NCBI GenBank assembly: GCA_019359035.1
Contig: JAHHIC010000074.1
Coordinates: 358,774-422,773 of the forward strand
Length of the DNA: 64,000 nucleotides
From: Scytonematopsis contorta HA4267-MV1
GTDB lineage: Bacteria > Cyanobacteriota > Cyanobacteriia > Cyanobacteriales > Nostocaceae
Direction: 5' to 3'
In this document: piece by piece, positions 47,073 through 57,142 of the stretch
Position numbering within the stretch: position 1 is the stretch's first letter
Layout: the number at the start of each line of letters is the position of its first letter
Position numbers and translations under genes: made by a program
The notes under the pieces: model-generated
Seen by the model: only the letters and a program-made list of their open reading frames with translations
The model's database searches: none
What the model was told of the DNA's origin: nothing

Positions 47073-49079
47073 ATGAGCATTTCAACTTCCGTGCTGAGTG
47101 AACTGCTACAAGCTGTTCCCTACCTGCGCCCCCAACTATATTTTAAGGCTTCGTTAACGGCGCTCTCCCATGCGATGGAAGACCAAGTTTTGGCTGCGAC
47201 TTTGGAGCAGCCTCTAGTAATAGCCAGCTTTCAACGCGAGCGTTTTTACCGCCAAGAAGCACATCGCTACCAGCGACTAGCTTTAAGAAGTAACCAAATA
47301 TACGTTTTGTCGGCACCAGAGACAGATTTTGCCAACAGTTCAGAATACTATGAAAAAGTAGCCTTTGAGCCAGATGATGGTTTAAGTCAAGAGTGGCATT
47401 TGGTGGTGATAGCCAATAATTATGCTACTTGTTTGGTGTGTCGAGAAAGCCTGGGTTCTGTGGCTAAAAATCAGCAGTTGCGGGAAATTAGCCCTAGTTT
47501 GGACATGGACACATCCCGAAGATTCGAGGGAATTTGGACATCGGAAAGAGGCGTTAGTTTAAAAGCTGCAGATTTGCTATTAAATAGAATTTCGGTTTAC
47601 AGACCAGAGTTGACAGACAAAATAGAAGAAGCACGCCAGCGATTTGAAATTGGGGAGTACAAGGAGAGTTTTTCGCCAACTCCTGATGAAGCAAGCGCAT
47701 CAGTAGGGGAAATAATTAGAAATTTTTCTTGTGATATTGATACAGACCCCTTCGTACAGCGTTTGGTCACTTACTTACAAGCGAGTCAGTATAAATTACA
47801 TAAAGCTTACCGTTCCATCTCCGCTCAAGCACGTAAAGAACGTTTAGTCAACTCCATAAGTACTGCTATTCGTCGCTCCCTTAACCCCGAAGAAGTCCTA
47901 AAAGTCGCGGTGCAAGAGCTAGGGCAACATTTAGGAGCTTGTCGCTGTATAGTTTACCGTGCTCAAAAAACAGATACCCAAGCCAAAATAGAACACGAGT
48001 TCTTAAATTCTGGTGTATCGTCGGTGCGAGGAAAAACTTGGCAGCTACATAATAATCCCTTATTTCAGGAAATTATTATTAAAGGAGATGGAGCCTATTT
48101 TGCCGATACAGAAACAGATGAACGCCTTATTAGTTCTAAATCAACAGCAAACCTAGCTAAAAAATATAGTATTCGCTCTTGGTTAATGGAGCCGGTTGTC
48201 TTCCAAGGAAGAATGTTAGGTATTGTGGAATTACACTATTGTGGGAGTAAACCTCATCAAGCCTTCCCCGGAGAATTTGATTTAGTCGAAGCTGTTGCTA
48301 CCCAAATTGGTGCAGCACTAATTCAAGCAGAAGCTTACGCTAATTTGGAAGACTTAAACCAACAATTAGAAGCTTTAGACCGTACCCGCAGAAACCTGAT
48401 AGCAATTACTGGACACGAACTGCGTACACCACTTTCCACAATTCAAGTTTGTTTGGAAAGTTTATCGACGGAACCAGATATGCCAGCGGAATTACGGCAA
48501 GTAATGCTAAATACGGCTCTTTCTGACTCCGACCGGATGCGGAAATTAATCCAAGATTTTTTGACCCTCTCTAATTTAGAAAGCGGTCGTATAGAGTGGC
48601 ATCCAGAAACTCTCACTTTACAGGAGTGTATAGATTTAGCCATTAGTCGCATTAGCGCTCGCGTAAATAGCGAGACACAAATACCTGCTATTGAGACGGA
48701 AGTTTCTGATAGTTTACCAATGGTGAGGGCAGACGGTGATTGGTTGGTTGAGGTGCTAGCCAAACTTATAGATAACGCTTGTAAATTTACACCACCCCAA
48801 GGAGCAATAACTATCAAGGGGAAACGTAACGGCAACCAAATGGTAGAAGTGACAGTCGCGGACACAGGACGAGGTATCGAACCCAATCGATTGGAAATAG
48901 TTTTTGATAAGTTTTATCAAGAAGAGGGAGCATTACGTCGTACTGCAGGAGGGACAGGTTTGGGTTTAGCTATTTGTCGGCAAATTGTCAATGGGTGGGG
49001 AGGAAAAATTTGGGCTGAGTCCACAGGTAAAGACAAAGGAAGCGAATTTCACTTTACTGTTCCGTTAGCTGTTAGTTGA
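47073..49079 (+). CDS. DICT-GAF sensor histidine kinase
   Basis: Soluble hybrid-free histidine kinase of 668 aa. The N-terminal DICT sensory domain (about 1-230, LRPQLYFKASLTALSHAMEDQ; WHLVVIANNYATCLVCRES) is a module linked with light and cyclic-di-GMP signalling in cyanobacteria. A GAF domain follows (about 265-425; no clear bilin Cys, so probably not a phytochrome-type photoreceptor). The kinase core has the H box ITGHELRTPLSTIQ with His448, N box LIDNACKFTPPQG, G1 VADTGRGIEP and G2 GTGLGLAIC. No membrane helix. The cognate response regulator is not in the window. psaD follows 91 bp downstream on the same strand. Confidence 0.9.
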   Translation: MSISTSVLSELLQAVPYLRPQLYFKASLTALSHAMEDQVLAATLEQPLVIASFQRERFYRQEAHRYQRLALRSNQIYVLSAPETDFANSSEYYEKVAFEPDDGLSQEWHLVVIANNYATCLVCRESLGSVAKNQQLREISPSLDMDTSRRFEGIWTSERGVSLKAADLLLNRISVYRPELTDKIEEARQRFEIGEYKESFSPTPDEASASVGEIIRNFSCDIDTDPFVQRLVTYLQASQYKLHKAYRSISAQARKERLVNSISTAIRRSLNPEEVLKVAVQELGQHLGACRCIVYRAQKTDTQAKIEHEFLNSGVSSVRGKTWQLHNNPLFQEIIIKGDGAYFADTETDERLISSKSTANLAKKYSIRSWLMEPVVFQGRMLGIVELHYCGSKPHQAFPGEFDLVEAVATQIGAALIQAEAYANLEDLNQQLEALDRTRRNLIAITGHELRTPLSTIQVCLESLSTEPDMPAELRQVMLNTALSDSDRMRKLIQDFLTLSNLESGRIEWHPETLTLQECIDLAISRISARVNSETQIPAIETEVSDSLPMVRADGDWLVEVLAKLIDNACKFTPPQGAITIKGKRNGNQMVEVTVADTGRGIEPNRLEIVFDKFYQEEGALRRTAGGTGLGLAICRQIVNGWGGKIWAESTGKDKGSEFHFTVPLAVS

Positions 49080-49170
49080 CCGTCAACTATTAAACTTCTT
49101 TACATAATGACAATATGTCCCCAGCTACGATGTTACGATGCCCTTGAAACAAATGTTGGGAGAAATATAT

Positions 49171-49590
49171 ATGGCGGAAAAACTTTCTGGACAAACTCCG
49201 ATATTTGGTGGTAGCACTGGTGGCTTGCTGAAAAAAGCAGAAGAAGAAGAAAAATACGCTATTACTTGGACTAGCCCCAAGGAAGCTGTATTTGAAATGC
49301 CTACTGGTGGTTCTGCTGTCATGCGTCAAGGTGAGAACCTTTTGTACTTAGCCCGTAAAGAACAAGGTATTGCTTTGGGTGGTCAACTTCGTAAGTTCAA
49401 AATAGTAGACTACAAAATCTATCGGATTCTGCCTAGTGGTGAAACCACTTTCATTCACCCTGCTGATGGCGTTTTCCCTGAGAAGGTAAATGCTGGTCGC
49501 GAATCTGTGCGTTTCGTTGCACGCAGTATCGGGCAAAACCCCAATCCCGCACAAATCAAGTTCTCTGGCAAATCAACCCATGACGTATAA
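49171..49590 (+). CDS. psaD: Photosystem I reaction center subunit II
   Basis: Stromal-side extrinsic PSI subunit that docks ferredoxin and anchors PsaC. The 139-aa protein starts at the ATG at 49171 ([20 protein letters not shown]), the universal PsaD start; the frame open to 49138 is too long. The basic [24 protein letters not shown] ferredoxin-docking part is intact and the C-terminus is normal. trpE follows on the same strand, an arrangement known in other cyanobacteria. Confidence 0.97.
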   Translation: MAEKLSGQTPIFGGSTGGLLKKAEEEEKYAITWTSPKEAVFEMPTGGSAVMRQGENLLYLARKEQGIALGGQLRKFKIVDYKIYRILPSGETTFIHPADGVFPEKVNAGRESVRFVARSIGQNPNPAQIKFSGKSTHDV

Positions 49591-49783
49591 CGTCTAGCTG
49601 CTAAGAATTTGAATATGGGTAATGGGGCATAGGGCATAAAATATTGGGAGTAAAGTATGTAATTATTCCTAATGTTTTATGTTACATGCCCTATTTGTGT
49701 TAATGAAGGAAGAGAAGCGTTCGCGTAGCGTGCCGCTTCGGCATTAAATCGCCGTCTCTACGAACTATCTTCTTTTTTTATTT
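49591..49783. repeat. psaD-trpE gap with GC-rich interspersed repeat
   Basis: Contains ATGGGTAATGGGGCATAGGG-type units and, at 49710-49742, a GTTCGCGTAGCGTGCCGC segment of the GC-rich repeat family also at 51737-51765 and 57155-57236. No gene. Confidence 0.55.
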
Positions 49784-51304
49784 ATGATATTTCCTGAATT
49801 CTCCCAATTTGAGCAACTTTCTAAACAAGGTAATTTTATACCAGTGTACCAGGAATGTGTCGCTGACCTTGATACACCTGTGTCTGCTTGGTATAAATTT
49901 TGTGCTGGTCAACCCTATAGTTTTTTGCTGGAGTCGGTGGAAGGTGGGGAAAAGTTAGGACGTTATAGTTTGGTAGGTTGTGACCCATTGTGGATTTTGG
50001 AATCTCGTGGTGATTCTACGACGCAAACTCATCGTGATGGCTCACAGGTAGTTTTTGCTGGTGACCCTTTTACAACACTATCCCAATGTTTAGAGCCTTA
50101 TCAACCTGTTAAGCTACCAGAACTTCCACCTGGGATTGGTGGGTTATTTGGGTTTTGGGGGTATGAATTAATTCGTTGGATTGAACCACGAGTGCCTGTC
50201 CATCCCCAAGATGAACGTAATATTCCAGATGGATTGTGGATGCAGGTAGACCACCTGTTGATTTTTGACCAGGTAAAACGGAAGATTTGGGCTGTTGCAT
50301 ATGCAGATTTACGGGTTCCAAATGTCGATTTGAAGATGGCTTATGAACTAGCGTGCGAGCGTGTAAGCCAGATGGTTAATAAGTTATCTTTGCCTGTATC
50401 ACCAGAAAAAACTATTTTGCAGTGGAATGCTTCTGCTAATCAAAAAGCTGAGAAAACACAGGAGTACAAGAGTAATTTCACGAAGGAAGAATTTTGCAAT
50501 AGCGTTAAAAAAGCCAAGGAATACATTAAAGCAGGGGATATTTTTCAAGTTGTTGTTTCACAGCGATTATCTACGGAATATACTGGTGAGCCTTTTGCGC
50601 TTTACCGTTCGCTGCGTCAAATAAATCCTTCACCTTATATGTCATATTTCCATTTTCACGACTGGCAAATTATTGGTTCTAGTCCAGAAGTGATGGTAAA
50701 AGCGGAAAAAAATGCCGAGGGGAACACAATCGCAATTGTACGCCCTATTGCTGGTACTCGTCCAAGAGGTAAGACACCTCAGGAGGATGCTGCATTTGCG
50801 GAAGATTTACTGCGTGACCCAAAGGAAATAGCAGAGCATGTTATGTTGGTTGACTTGGGAAGAAATGATTTGGGAAGGGTTTGCGAAAGCGGGACTGTGC
50901 GAGTTGATGAGTTAATGGGGATTGAGCGGTACTCCCATGTAATGCATATTGTCAGTAATGTGGTGGGTAAATTAGTTCCAGGAAAATTCGCATGGGATTT
51001 AATGAAGGCTTGTTTTCCTGCTGGGACTGTTAGCGGTGCGCCAAAAATCCGAGCGATGGAAATTATTCATGAGTTGGAACCAAGCCGACGCGGGGTATAT
51101 TCGGGTGTTTATGGATACTATGATTTTGAGGGACAATTAAATAGCGCTATAGCAATTAGAACAATGGTTGTTAAAGATAATACGGTAAGCGTACAGGCAG
51201 GTGCAGGACTGGTGGCTGATTCCGTACCAGAGTCGGAGTATCAAGAGACTTTGAATAAAGCGCGGGGGTTGTTAGAAGCTATACGTTGTTTAAAATGTTT
51301 GTGA
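49784..51304 (+). CDS. trpE: Anthranilate synthase component I
   Basis: Converts chorismate to anthranilate with TrpG-supplied ammonia, first step of tryptophan synthesis. The 506-aa protein keeps the Trp feedback site ([15 protein letters not shown]), the core [15 protein letters not shown] segment ([21 protein letters not shown]), [10 protein letters not shown] and [17 protein letters not shown] full catalytic domain and normal length favour TrpE over PabB. ATG at 49784. It stands downstream of psaD but with its own approximately 190-bp gap. Confidence 0.94.
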   Translation: MIFPEFSQFEQLSKQGNFIPVYQECVADLDTPVSAWYKFCAGQPYSFLLESVEGGEKLGRYSLVGCDPLWILESRGDSTTQTHRDGSQVVFAGDPFTTLSQCLEPYQPVKLPELPPGIGGLFGFWGYELIRWIEPRVPVHPQDERNIPDGLWMQVDHLLIFDQVKRKIWAVAYADLRVPNVDLKMAYELACERVSQMVNKLSLPVSPEKTILQWNASANQKAEKTQEYKSNFTKEEFCNSVKKAKEYIKAGDIFQVVVSQRLSTEYTGEPFALYRSLRQINPSPYMSYFHFHDWQIIGSSPEVMVKAEKNAEGNTIAIVRPIAGTRPRGKTPQEDAAFAEDLLRDPKEIAEHVMLVDLGRNDLGRVCESGTVRVDELMGIERYSHVMHIVSNVVGKLVPGKFAWDLMKACFPAGTVSGAPKIRAMEIIHELEPSRRGVYSGVYGYYDFEGQLNSAIAIRTMVVKDNTVSVQAGAGLVADSVPESEYQETLNKARGLLEAIRCLKCL

Positions 51305-51495
51305 ATATCCAGAATTACCAAAATTCTTTGCGGCTTTGCAACTTTGCGTGAGACATTGTTTTAGATAATTGGCAATTGTAAGTTGTAAATAGCTAATAAA
51401 GCAACGTAATCTGAGAAAATCAAATTGTACTTATTTAGCTGTTGGCTATTAGGTAACGATTAACAATATAGATAATTCTTTAGGAAGCCAAAGAC

Positions 51496-51723
51496 ATGTC
51501 TGACCACCCAGAACTAGTACCAACAGGTGATGTAAATCCTCAAGAACTAGCTGAGGTAATTACAGAATTGGAAGAATATCGCGAACGTCTACTTAATGAG
51601 ACTATGGAAACTGCGAAGAAAGCGAAGATGATGAAGGCTTCGGTTATGGCTCAACTGGAACCGGAACTGGCTAAAATTGATGGGATACTCCAGCAACTTC
51701 GGGAAAAACAGGCAACTTCGTAG
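51496..51723 (+). CDS. Small helical conserved protein
   Basis: A 75-aa acidic, highly helical protein (coiled-coil-like: LAEVITELEEYRERLLNETMETAKKAK ... LAKIDGILQQLREKQ). No known domain or catalytic motif; conserved-looking in cyanobacteria but not recognised by me. The ATG at 51496 follows GGAAGCCAAAGAC (AGGA-like site about 12 nt upstream). It lies 191 bp downstream of trpE and its function is unknown. Confidence 0.7.
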   Translation: MSDHPELVPTGDVNPQELAEVITELEEYRERLLNETMETAKKAKMMKASVMAQLEPELAKIDGILQQLREKQATS

Positions 51724-51953
51724 GTTGGCTCGTTCCATGTTCGCGTAGCGTCCGCTTCGGATAACCCAACATTATCTGGGTAACCTAAAAAAGTTGGGTT
51801 TCCTTTATTCCTCAACCCAACCTAACTCTTTCAGAAAAGTATGGTGGTTTGAGCGGCAGTAATTAGTTTGTATTTTAATGGGCGGCACGGGACGTGCCAC
51901 CCCACAAGATGGGAAGATTTTATTAAGTTATAAATTTGGCTATAAATATTTGT
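51724..51953. repeat. Gap with GTAGGTTGG-type hairpin repeat and GC-rich repeat
   Basis: From 51721 to 51827 the outer parts (GTAGGTTGG and CAACCCAACCTAAC) pair, with a GTTCGCGTAGCGTCCGCTTC segment inside; compare 21505-21582. At 51877-51912 follows GGGCGGCACGGGACGTGCCACC (palindromic GGCACG-CGTGCC). No gene. Confidence 0.6.
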
Positions 51954-52862
51954 ATGGTTAACGAAACTCAAGCTGGAGCTACCCAAAACGTCTTAGACCA
52001 AGCGGAAACTGATGCTTTGCTCGAAGCGGTTAGTCAACAACTAGATTCCGAAAGCTTTGACCCAAATGACCAGCAAGTATTAAGGCAGATGGTTGAGAGT
52101 TTAGGAGATAAACGGGGGTTAATTCGTCTGAGTTTTGCGGAGGCTTTGGGTGATATTGGGAAACCAGCGATTCCGTTTTTGCTGGAGGCTCTGGCAAATC
52201 ACCCAAATGTCGTTGTACGTAGAGCTAGCGGTAAAACTTTAACGTTAATTGCTGACCCACGAGCCGTTCCAACTTTGGTCAATTCGCTGTTAAATGATGA
52301 AGATACGGTCGTTAGAGGTTCGGTTGTTGGTGCTCTTGCTAGAACGGGTGAAGCATCTGTTCCAGCATTATTGAAAATTTTGGCATCACCAGAGTATACA
52401 GAAGCATCTAAAGGGCTGGCAACTTGGGCACTTGCATTTATTGGGGTTGAGGCTAAGGAGTATGTTTATAAGGAAATTGGCTCTGATTCCCCAGAAGTTC
52501 GTGCTGCTGTTATCGGTTCGATTGCGGCTATCGCACAGGAAAATCCCGAACAGGTAGCGTTTGATATATTGATGAATGCGCTTGATGATTCGGTATCATT
52601 TGTTCGTTGTGAAGCGACAACTGCTTTAAGTAATGTTAAATATCGTCCTGCTGTTCCTAAACTTGTGGAGTTGTTAAAGAATCATCCCGACTGGGAAACT
52701 CGTAAAGCTGCTGCGCTCGCGTTGATGAAAATTGGTGAGCGTAGTAGTTTAGAACCTCTCTCTAATGCATTAACGCAGGAAACGGAAGCGCCTGTTTTGT
52801 CGGTGATTAAGTTGGCGATTTCACAAATTGAACGACTTTCAGCACAAGATGATTGGGATTAG
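51954..52862 (+). CDS. HEAT-repeat (PBS lyase-like) protein
   Basis: A 302-aa all-helical protein of about six HEAT or PBS-lyase HEAT-like repeats, for example KRGLIRLSFAEALGDIGKPAIPFLLEAL, DPRAVPTLVNSLLNDEDTVVRGS and RPAVPKLVELLKNHPDWETRKAAAL. The family includes phycobilin lyases (CpcE/F, NblB) and scaffold proteins. The N-terminal extension of about 45 residues (DALLEAVSQQLDSESFDPNDQQVL) is typical for a cyanobacterial subfamily. The ATG at 51954 is used; a TTG at 51936 is in frame. Binding to phycobilisomes is possible but not shown; no phycobiliprotein gene is near. Confidence 0.82.
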   Translation: MVNETQAGATQNVLDQAETDALLEAVSQQLDSESFDPNDQQVLRQMVESLGDKRGLIRLSFAEALGDIGKPAIPFLLEALANHPNVVVRRASGKTLTLIADPRAVPTLVNSLLNDEDTVVRGSVVGALARTGEASVPALLKILASPEYTEASKGLATWALAFIGVEAKEYVYKEIGSDSPEVRAAVIGSIAAIAQENPEQVAFDILMNALDDSVSFVRCEATTALSNVKYRPAVPKLVELLKNHPDWETRKAAALALMKIGERSSLEPLSNALTQETEAPVLSVIKLAISQIERLSAQDDWD

Positions 52863-52974
52863 GGACACTATTGTAAAAGCGAGCAAGATGCATGGTGAGG
52901 CACCACGCTTCGCGAACGCACTACTACTAATTTATTAGGGAATCAGAAGAATTTTAAAGAGCTTCTATTTTGTG

Positions 52975-53012
52975 TTTTAGCGCTGCTTAGGTATATTTAA
53001 GCAGCGCTAAAA
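52975..53012. terminator. Perfect 15-bp hairpin between convergent genes
   Basis: Arms TTTTAGCGCTGCTTA (52975-52989) and its exact complement (52998-53012) with an 8-nt loop. The arms start and end in A/T runs, so it can act as a bidirectional terminator for the HEAT gene and the convergent peptidoglycan-binding gene. Confidence 0.75.
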
Positions 53013-53130
53013 TCATCAATCAAAAGTTAGTTTTAATCAGGTGAAAAAAGTGTTTTAGTTTGCTTTTATAACTTTGACACCTAAGCAGAAATACTAGCAA
53101 ATAATACTGGCAAATAATACTGGCAAGCTA

Positions 53131-53649
53131 TTAGCAAAAAACGGTATTGATTTTGCTTAGTTCAAACCAAGTACGGTCACCAACAATGCCATCAATAGGT
53201 AAGCTAGTTGCTTCTTGTAGTTTTCTGACTGCTGCTTCTGTACGGTTACCAAAGCTTCCATCAATTGCGCCTACGTCATAACCACCAATTGCTAGTCTTT
53301 CTTGCATTTGCTTAACTACTGCTCCGGTGCTGCCTTTTCTTAGAACGGGCATATTAACTGGGGCACCCTTATAGAGGGACTGCCAAGTTTTATTACCAAC
53401 AATTCCATCTTGTACTAAAAACATTTTGCCTTGGAAGAGTTTCACAGCAGATTCTGTTTTAGGACCGAATACGCCGTCAACTACTTCTAAGCCGGGATAT
53501 ACACAAGCGCCATTGTTGCCAATGTATACATATGCACCGTAGTCTAATAATAGCTTTTGCAGTTCTTTCACTGTGTCACCTTTGGAACCAATTTTAAGAA
53601 CTGGCTTGTTAAGTTGAGCAGCAGTGGATGGATTAAATGTGGATGTCAT
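53131..53649 (-). CDS. Peptidoglycan-binding domain protein
   Basis: A 172-aa protein made of two PG_binding_1 modules: LNKPVLKIGSKGDTVKELQKLL ... DGVFGPKTESAVKLFQ, and VLRKGSTGAVVKQMQERL ... DGSFGNRTEAAVRKLQ, each with the D-G-x-F-G-x-x-T core. The ATG at 53649 (MTSTFNPSTAAQL) has AAAGGAAA upstream; longer frames up to 53730 are unlikely. No signal peptide or catalytic domain is visible, so it binds murein or is a linker protein; localisation uncertain. Confidence 0.85.
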   Translation of the reverse strand: MTSTFNPSTAAQLNKPVLKIGSKGDTVKELQKLLLDYGAYVYIGNNGACVYPGLEVVDGVFGPKTESAVKLFQGKMFLVQDGIVGNKTWQSLYKGAPVNMPVLRKGSTGAVVKQMQERLAIGGYDVGAIDGSFGNRTEAAVRKLQEATSLPIDGIVGDRTWFELSKINTVFC

Positions 53650-53938
53650 ATTTTCCTTTGAGTGTGAATTAACTGTACTGATTTGTTCTTCACGACTGAA
53701 AAATGACATTCCGCATGTTAGATGGTACACAAAAGGGTACTATTTGGGGGGTACTAGTTGGACTAGTGCAAAAATATGAAAAATTAGGTATTACCAATTA
53801 CCAATCACCAATTACCAATTACTAATTATTTTGACTGGCAGCTTCGTGGATGCGTGGAGTAAAATAATACAATAAGGGTGCGTGATTAATGTTGGTGTCA
53901 GTGTTGAAAATACCTATTAGGCTTGCCAAAAAAAAACC

Positions 53939-55717
53939 ATGCACCAAGACCAATATCAGGAAGCGATAGACGTAAATACTCCACCAGAAAGATTAAAATT
54001 GCTTGTAAAAGAAAGTACAGAGTTAGCGGAAATTGTATCAAAAAATCCCAATAGTGACTCTGAGTTATTACGGGAATTAGCTATTAATAATCATAGGGTG
54101 ATTCGTCTAGGGGTTGTTCAAAATCCGAATACTCCTGTTGATGTTTTGTTGAGTTTGGCACAAGAGTTTCCTAAGGATTTTCTTTTGAATCCTGTATTTC
54201 CTTTTTTGCTATTGGAAAATCCTCATTTAGCTAAGGAAATGTCTGTAACTCTTTTGCTCAAGCTGTTGGAATATAAAGAATTACCGGAATTATTTTTTTC
54301 CGGTGCTGTGGAACATCAGAATTCAGAAGTTTTACATAGTATAGCAAAGCATCCAAAAACTCCCTTAGTTGCTTTGGAGGTGGTTGCAACCAAAACAAGA
54401 TTTGATTACCAGTTGGGACAAATAATTGCTGAACGTAAAGATATTTCTCTCAAAGTCTTGGAAAATTTGGCAATACACGCTGCTGTAGGGGTACGTTTAT
54501 ATTTAGCAAAACGCTCTTATACTCCCAGCAGTGTTTTGGAAAAACTTATTGAGTACCCAGAATACAGTTTTAATTTTCGCTTGGAAATTGAAGTCGCTGT
54601 TGCTAAAAATTCCAATACACCAGTATATATTCTTCATAAATTAATAGCTGACGGACATTTTAAAGTTAAGCAAGCAATCGCTCAGCGTTGTAATTTGCAG
54701 AAAGAATTAATAGTGGAGTTAGCCACAGATTATCGGGTGCAACTAGTGAAATTGCTCTGCGAAAATCATCAAATTTCTACAAATGTGCTTCAAGAATTAT
54801 GTGAACACCCACACCTGAGGGTTCGACAGTTTGTTGCTGCTCATCCCAACACACCCGTAAAACTCTTGATAGAAGCTGCAAAAATTTATGAACTACGTAT
54901 TTTTGTTGCTGAGAACCCCAGTGTACCAGTAAATATTCTCCATGAGTTAGCAAGTGATAGTCGTGAGGATGTACAAACTGCTGTCATAAACAACCCCAGC
55001 ACACCAGGATTCATCTTAGAAAAACTCGCTCTTAATCCAGCACGAGACCTGGCGATCGCAATGCACAAAAATACGCCTTCGGAGTTGAGACCTAAAATTC
55101 TGGAACGTTTAGCAGGTAATTCACCTTTCACAGTGCGTACATTTGTAGCAAAGCATCCAGATACACCAGCAGAAATTTTGTCTCAATGGGCAAAAAGTCA
55201 ACAGGGACTGTGCTTTTATATAGCCCAAAATCCCAAGGCTCCCGTCGCAGTTCTAGAAGAGCTTGCCAAAGACTTTTTATCAGACACACGTGTTTGTGTA
55301 GGTAAAAATCCGAACACACCAGCAAGAGTCTTAGAAAAACTAGCAGACGACTGGGAAGCAGAAGTACGTCGTGCAGTGGCAAGCAACCCAAATACACCAG
55401 CACCTATTCTTGAGAAATTGGTTAAAGATTATCAATGCACTATATTAGTTGCCGAAAACCCAAATACATCAGCTACCGCTCTTAAGCATTTAGAAGGATT
55501 ACCCGGATTTGAGTGGTATCTTGTACGACATCCAAATACACCCTTTGATTTACGAGAAAAACTGCTGGCAAGTTTTTCTACAAGCTACATAGAATTAGAC
55601 AGATTATATGTAGCAAAACATCCAGATACACCCACAGATATTCTAGAAATCTTAGCTAAAGACAAAGATTCAATAGTTCAAAAAACCGCCAAACAAGCCT
55701 TAAAAAAGCGCTTGTAG
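53939..55717 (+). CDS. Variant leucine-rich repeat (LRV) protein
   Basis: A 592-aa solenoid protein with about 18 LRV-like repeats of roughly 24-30 residues, each with an (H/N)PNTPxxxLEKLAxD core (for example VASNPNTPAPILEKLVKD, VAKHPDTPTDILEILAKD, VAENPSVPVNILHELASD). No N-terminal Fe-S Cys cluster is seen, so it differs from the LRV-FeS form. No enzymatic motif. It precedes a MoxR ATPase and a VWA/metallopeptidase-like protein on the same strand, and may act as the recognition or adaptor partner of that module. The repeat array that follows (55717-56100) separates it from the MoxR gene. ATG at 53939. Confidence 0.85.
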   Translation: MHQDQYQEAIDVNTPPERLKLLVKESTELAEIVSKNPNSDSELLRELAINNHRVIRLGVVQNPNTPVDVLLSLAQEFPKDFLLNPVFPFLLLENPHLAKEMSVTLLLKLLEYKELPELFFSGAVEHQNSEVLHSIAKHPKTPLVALEVVATKTRFDYQLGQIIAERKDISLKVLENLAIHAAVGVRLYLAKRSYTPSSVLEKLIEYPEYSFNFRLEIEVAVAKNSNTPVYILHKLIADGHFKVKQAIAQRCNLQKELIVELATDYRVQLVKLLCENHQISTNVLQELCEHPHLRVRQFVAAHPNTPVKLLIEAAKIYELRIFVAENPSVPVNILHELASDSREDVQTAVINNPSTPGFILEKLALNPARDLAIAMHKNTPSELRPKILERLAGNSPFTVRTFVAKHPDTPAEILSQWAKSQQGLCFYIAQNPKAPVAVLEELAKDFLSDTRVCVGKNPNTPARVLEKLADDWEAEVRRAVASNPNTPAPILEKLVKDYQCTILVAENPNTSATALKHLEGLPGFEWYLVRHPNTPFDLREKLLASFSTSYIELDRLYVAKHPDTPTDILEILAKDKDSIVQKTAKQALKKRL

Positions 55718-56100
55718 AGACGCGATTTATCGCGTCTCATTTATCGCGTCTCATTTATCACATTTGGTATATCGCGTCTCATTTATCGCGTCTCATTCAT
55801 CGCGTCTCATTTATCGCGTCTCATTTATCACATTTGGTATATCGCGTCTCATTTATCGCGTCTCATTTATCGCGTCTCATTTATCGCGTCTGGTATATCG
55901 CGTTTTTACATGCAGGGAATTTATCTAATGAAAGACGCGATATATCGCGTTTTTACATGCAGGGGATTTATCTAATGAAAGACGCGATATATCGCGTTTT
56001 TACATGCAGGGGATTTATCTAATGAAAGACGCGATATATCGCGTTTTTACATACAGCGAATCTATCTAATAAAAGACGCGATAAATCGCGTCTCTACATG
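55717..56100. repeat. Composite tandem array of CGCGTCTC and 47-bp repeats
   Basis: Two contiguous arrays. First (about 55717-55897) about ten copies of a 14-nt unit (CGCGTCTCATTTAT), broken twice by ATCACATTTGGTAT, which shows a higher-order duplication. Second (about 55903-56090) four copies of a 47-bp unit starting TTTTTACATGCAGGGGA, at 55903, 55950, 55997 and 56044, each with the palindrome CGCGATATATCGCG. The whole is flanked by GAGACGCGAT and ATCGCGTCTC arms at both outer ends. Frames within it are repeat-derived, not genes. It is not a CRISPR array because there are no distinct spacers. Confidence 0.85.
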
Positions 56101-56140
56101 AGCAGATTATTTTTTATTGTTAAACTAAATCTTAATTATT

Positions 56141-57142
56141 ATGACTCCTTCTGAACTAAAATTATTTCTGAACGAATTAATTACTAAGAATCTCAAAATT
56201 AGCACCATGATATGGGGTGCTCCTGGTATTGGAAAATCCAGTATCGTAGAACAGCTAACAAAAGAGCATGGAATAGAATTTGTTGATGTACGTCTGAGTC
56301 AACTAGCTCCCACTGACTTAAGAGGATTACCTGTTGCAGATGCGGGAACTTCTAAATGGTATCCACCAGAATTTCTCCCACTCCATGGAAAAGGAATTTT
56401 ATTTTTAGATGAATTAAATATGGCACCTCCAGCGATGCAAGGAGTTGCTCAACAGTTAATTTTAGACCGTCGTGTTGGCTCTTATGTTTTACCGAAAGAC
56501 TGGCTTGTCTGGGCTGCTGGGAACAGGAAAGAAGACCGTGCCGCAGTATTTGATATGCCATCTCCCCTAGCGAATAGATTTCTGCATCTGGAAGTCAAAG
56601 CTGATTTTGAAAGCTTCAAAACCTATGCTTTAGCAACAGGAGTTCACGAACAAATTATTGCTTTTCTTTCTTTCCGAACAGCATTACTACATAAAATCGA
56701 CACTCAACACCCAGCTTGGCCTTCACCTCGTTCTTGGGTAATGGCAAGTGCTTTGCATTCGGCAGGATTAGATATTACTCCAGCAGTGGGAATAGGAACA
56801 GCCGCAGAATTTACTAGTTTTATTAACCTCTATGATAATTTACCAAACTTAGCACCAATTTTAGAAGGAAATGGAGAAGGTATTGCATTTCCGAATGAAC
56901 CATCAGCAAGGTATGCGACTGCAGTGGGATTAACAATAAGAGTAGCTGATGCAAACCAAGCTTATAACGCTTTCACTTGGTTAAATAAAAATGCAAGCTC
57001 CGAATGGGTACGACTGTTTGCTGTAGATTTATTTAGAGCCATGAGGAGCAAAGAACAATTTGGAATGCTTGTAAATTTAGCTCAAAAGAACCCTGATTTG
57101 CAGAAGTTTCTTAACGAATATCTACAACTAAATGGAATTTAA
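56141..57142 (+). CDS. MoxR-family AAA+ ATPase
   Basis: AAA+ ATPase of the MoxR/RavA-like group, 333 aa, often a chaperone for VWA-domain proteins. Walker A GAPGIGKSS (26-34), sensor-like PTDLRGLP, Walker B GILFLDELN (85-93, with Asp90 and Glu91), a sensor-1 WAAGNRKEDRAAV, and an arginine-finger region MPSPLANRFLHL. ATG at 56141. The VWA/metallopeptidase-like gene follows after 123 bp and the LRV gene precedes the repeat array, a classic MoxR-VWA partnership with a third protein. Confidence 0.92.
   Translation: MTPSELKLFLNELITKNLKISTMIWGAPGIGKSSIVEQLTKEHGIEFVDVRLSQLAPTDLRGLPVADAGTSKWYPPEFLPLHGKGILFLDELNMAPPAMQGVAQQLILDRRVGSYVLPKDWLVWAAGNRKEDRAAVFDMPSPLANRFLHLEVKADFESFKTYALATGVHEQIIAFLSFRTALLHKIDTQHPAWPSPRSWVMASALHSAGLDITPAVGIGTAAEFTSFINLYDNLPNLAPILEGNGEGIAFPNEPSARYATAVGLTIRVADANQAYNAFTWLNKNASSEWVRLFAVDLFRAMRSKEQFGMLVNLAQKNPDLQKFLNEYLQLNGI

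Noticed and set aside
49075..49108. psaD promoter with TTGACC and a -10 box
   Set aside because: TTGACC is present at 49076, but no -10 hexamer at proper spacing is convincing.
45327..49110. Shared TCTTTACATAATGA at 45327 and 49097 as element ends
   Set aside because: A 14-nt match in an AT-rich 64-kb window is expected by chance; it does not mark the ends of the IscB element.
55834..56022. 62-aa frame inside the repeat array
   Set aside because: It is wholly made of repeat units and reflects only their period.
55717..56100. CRISPR-like regular array
   Set aside because: The units are contiguous 14-nt and 47-bp repeats with no unique spacers, and no cas gene is near.
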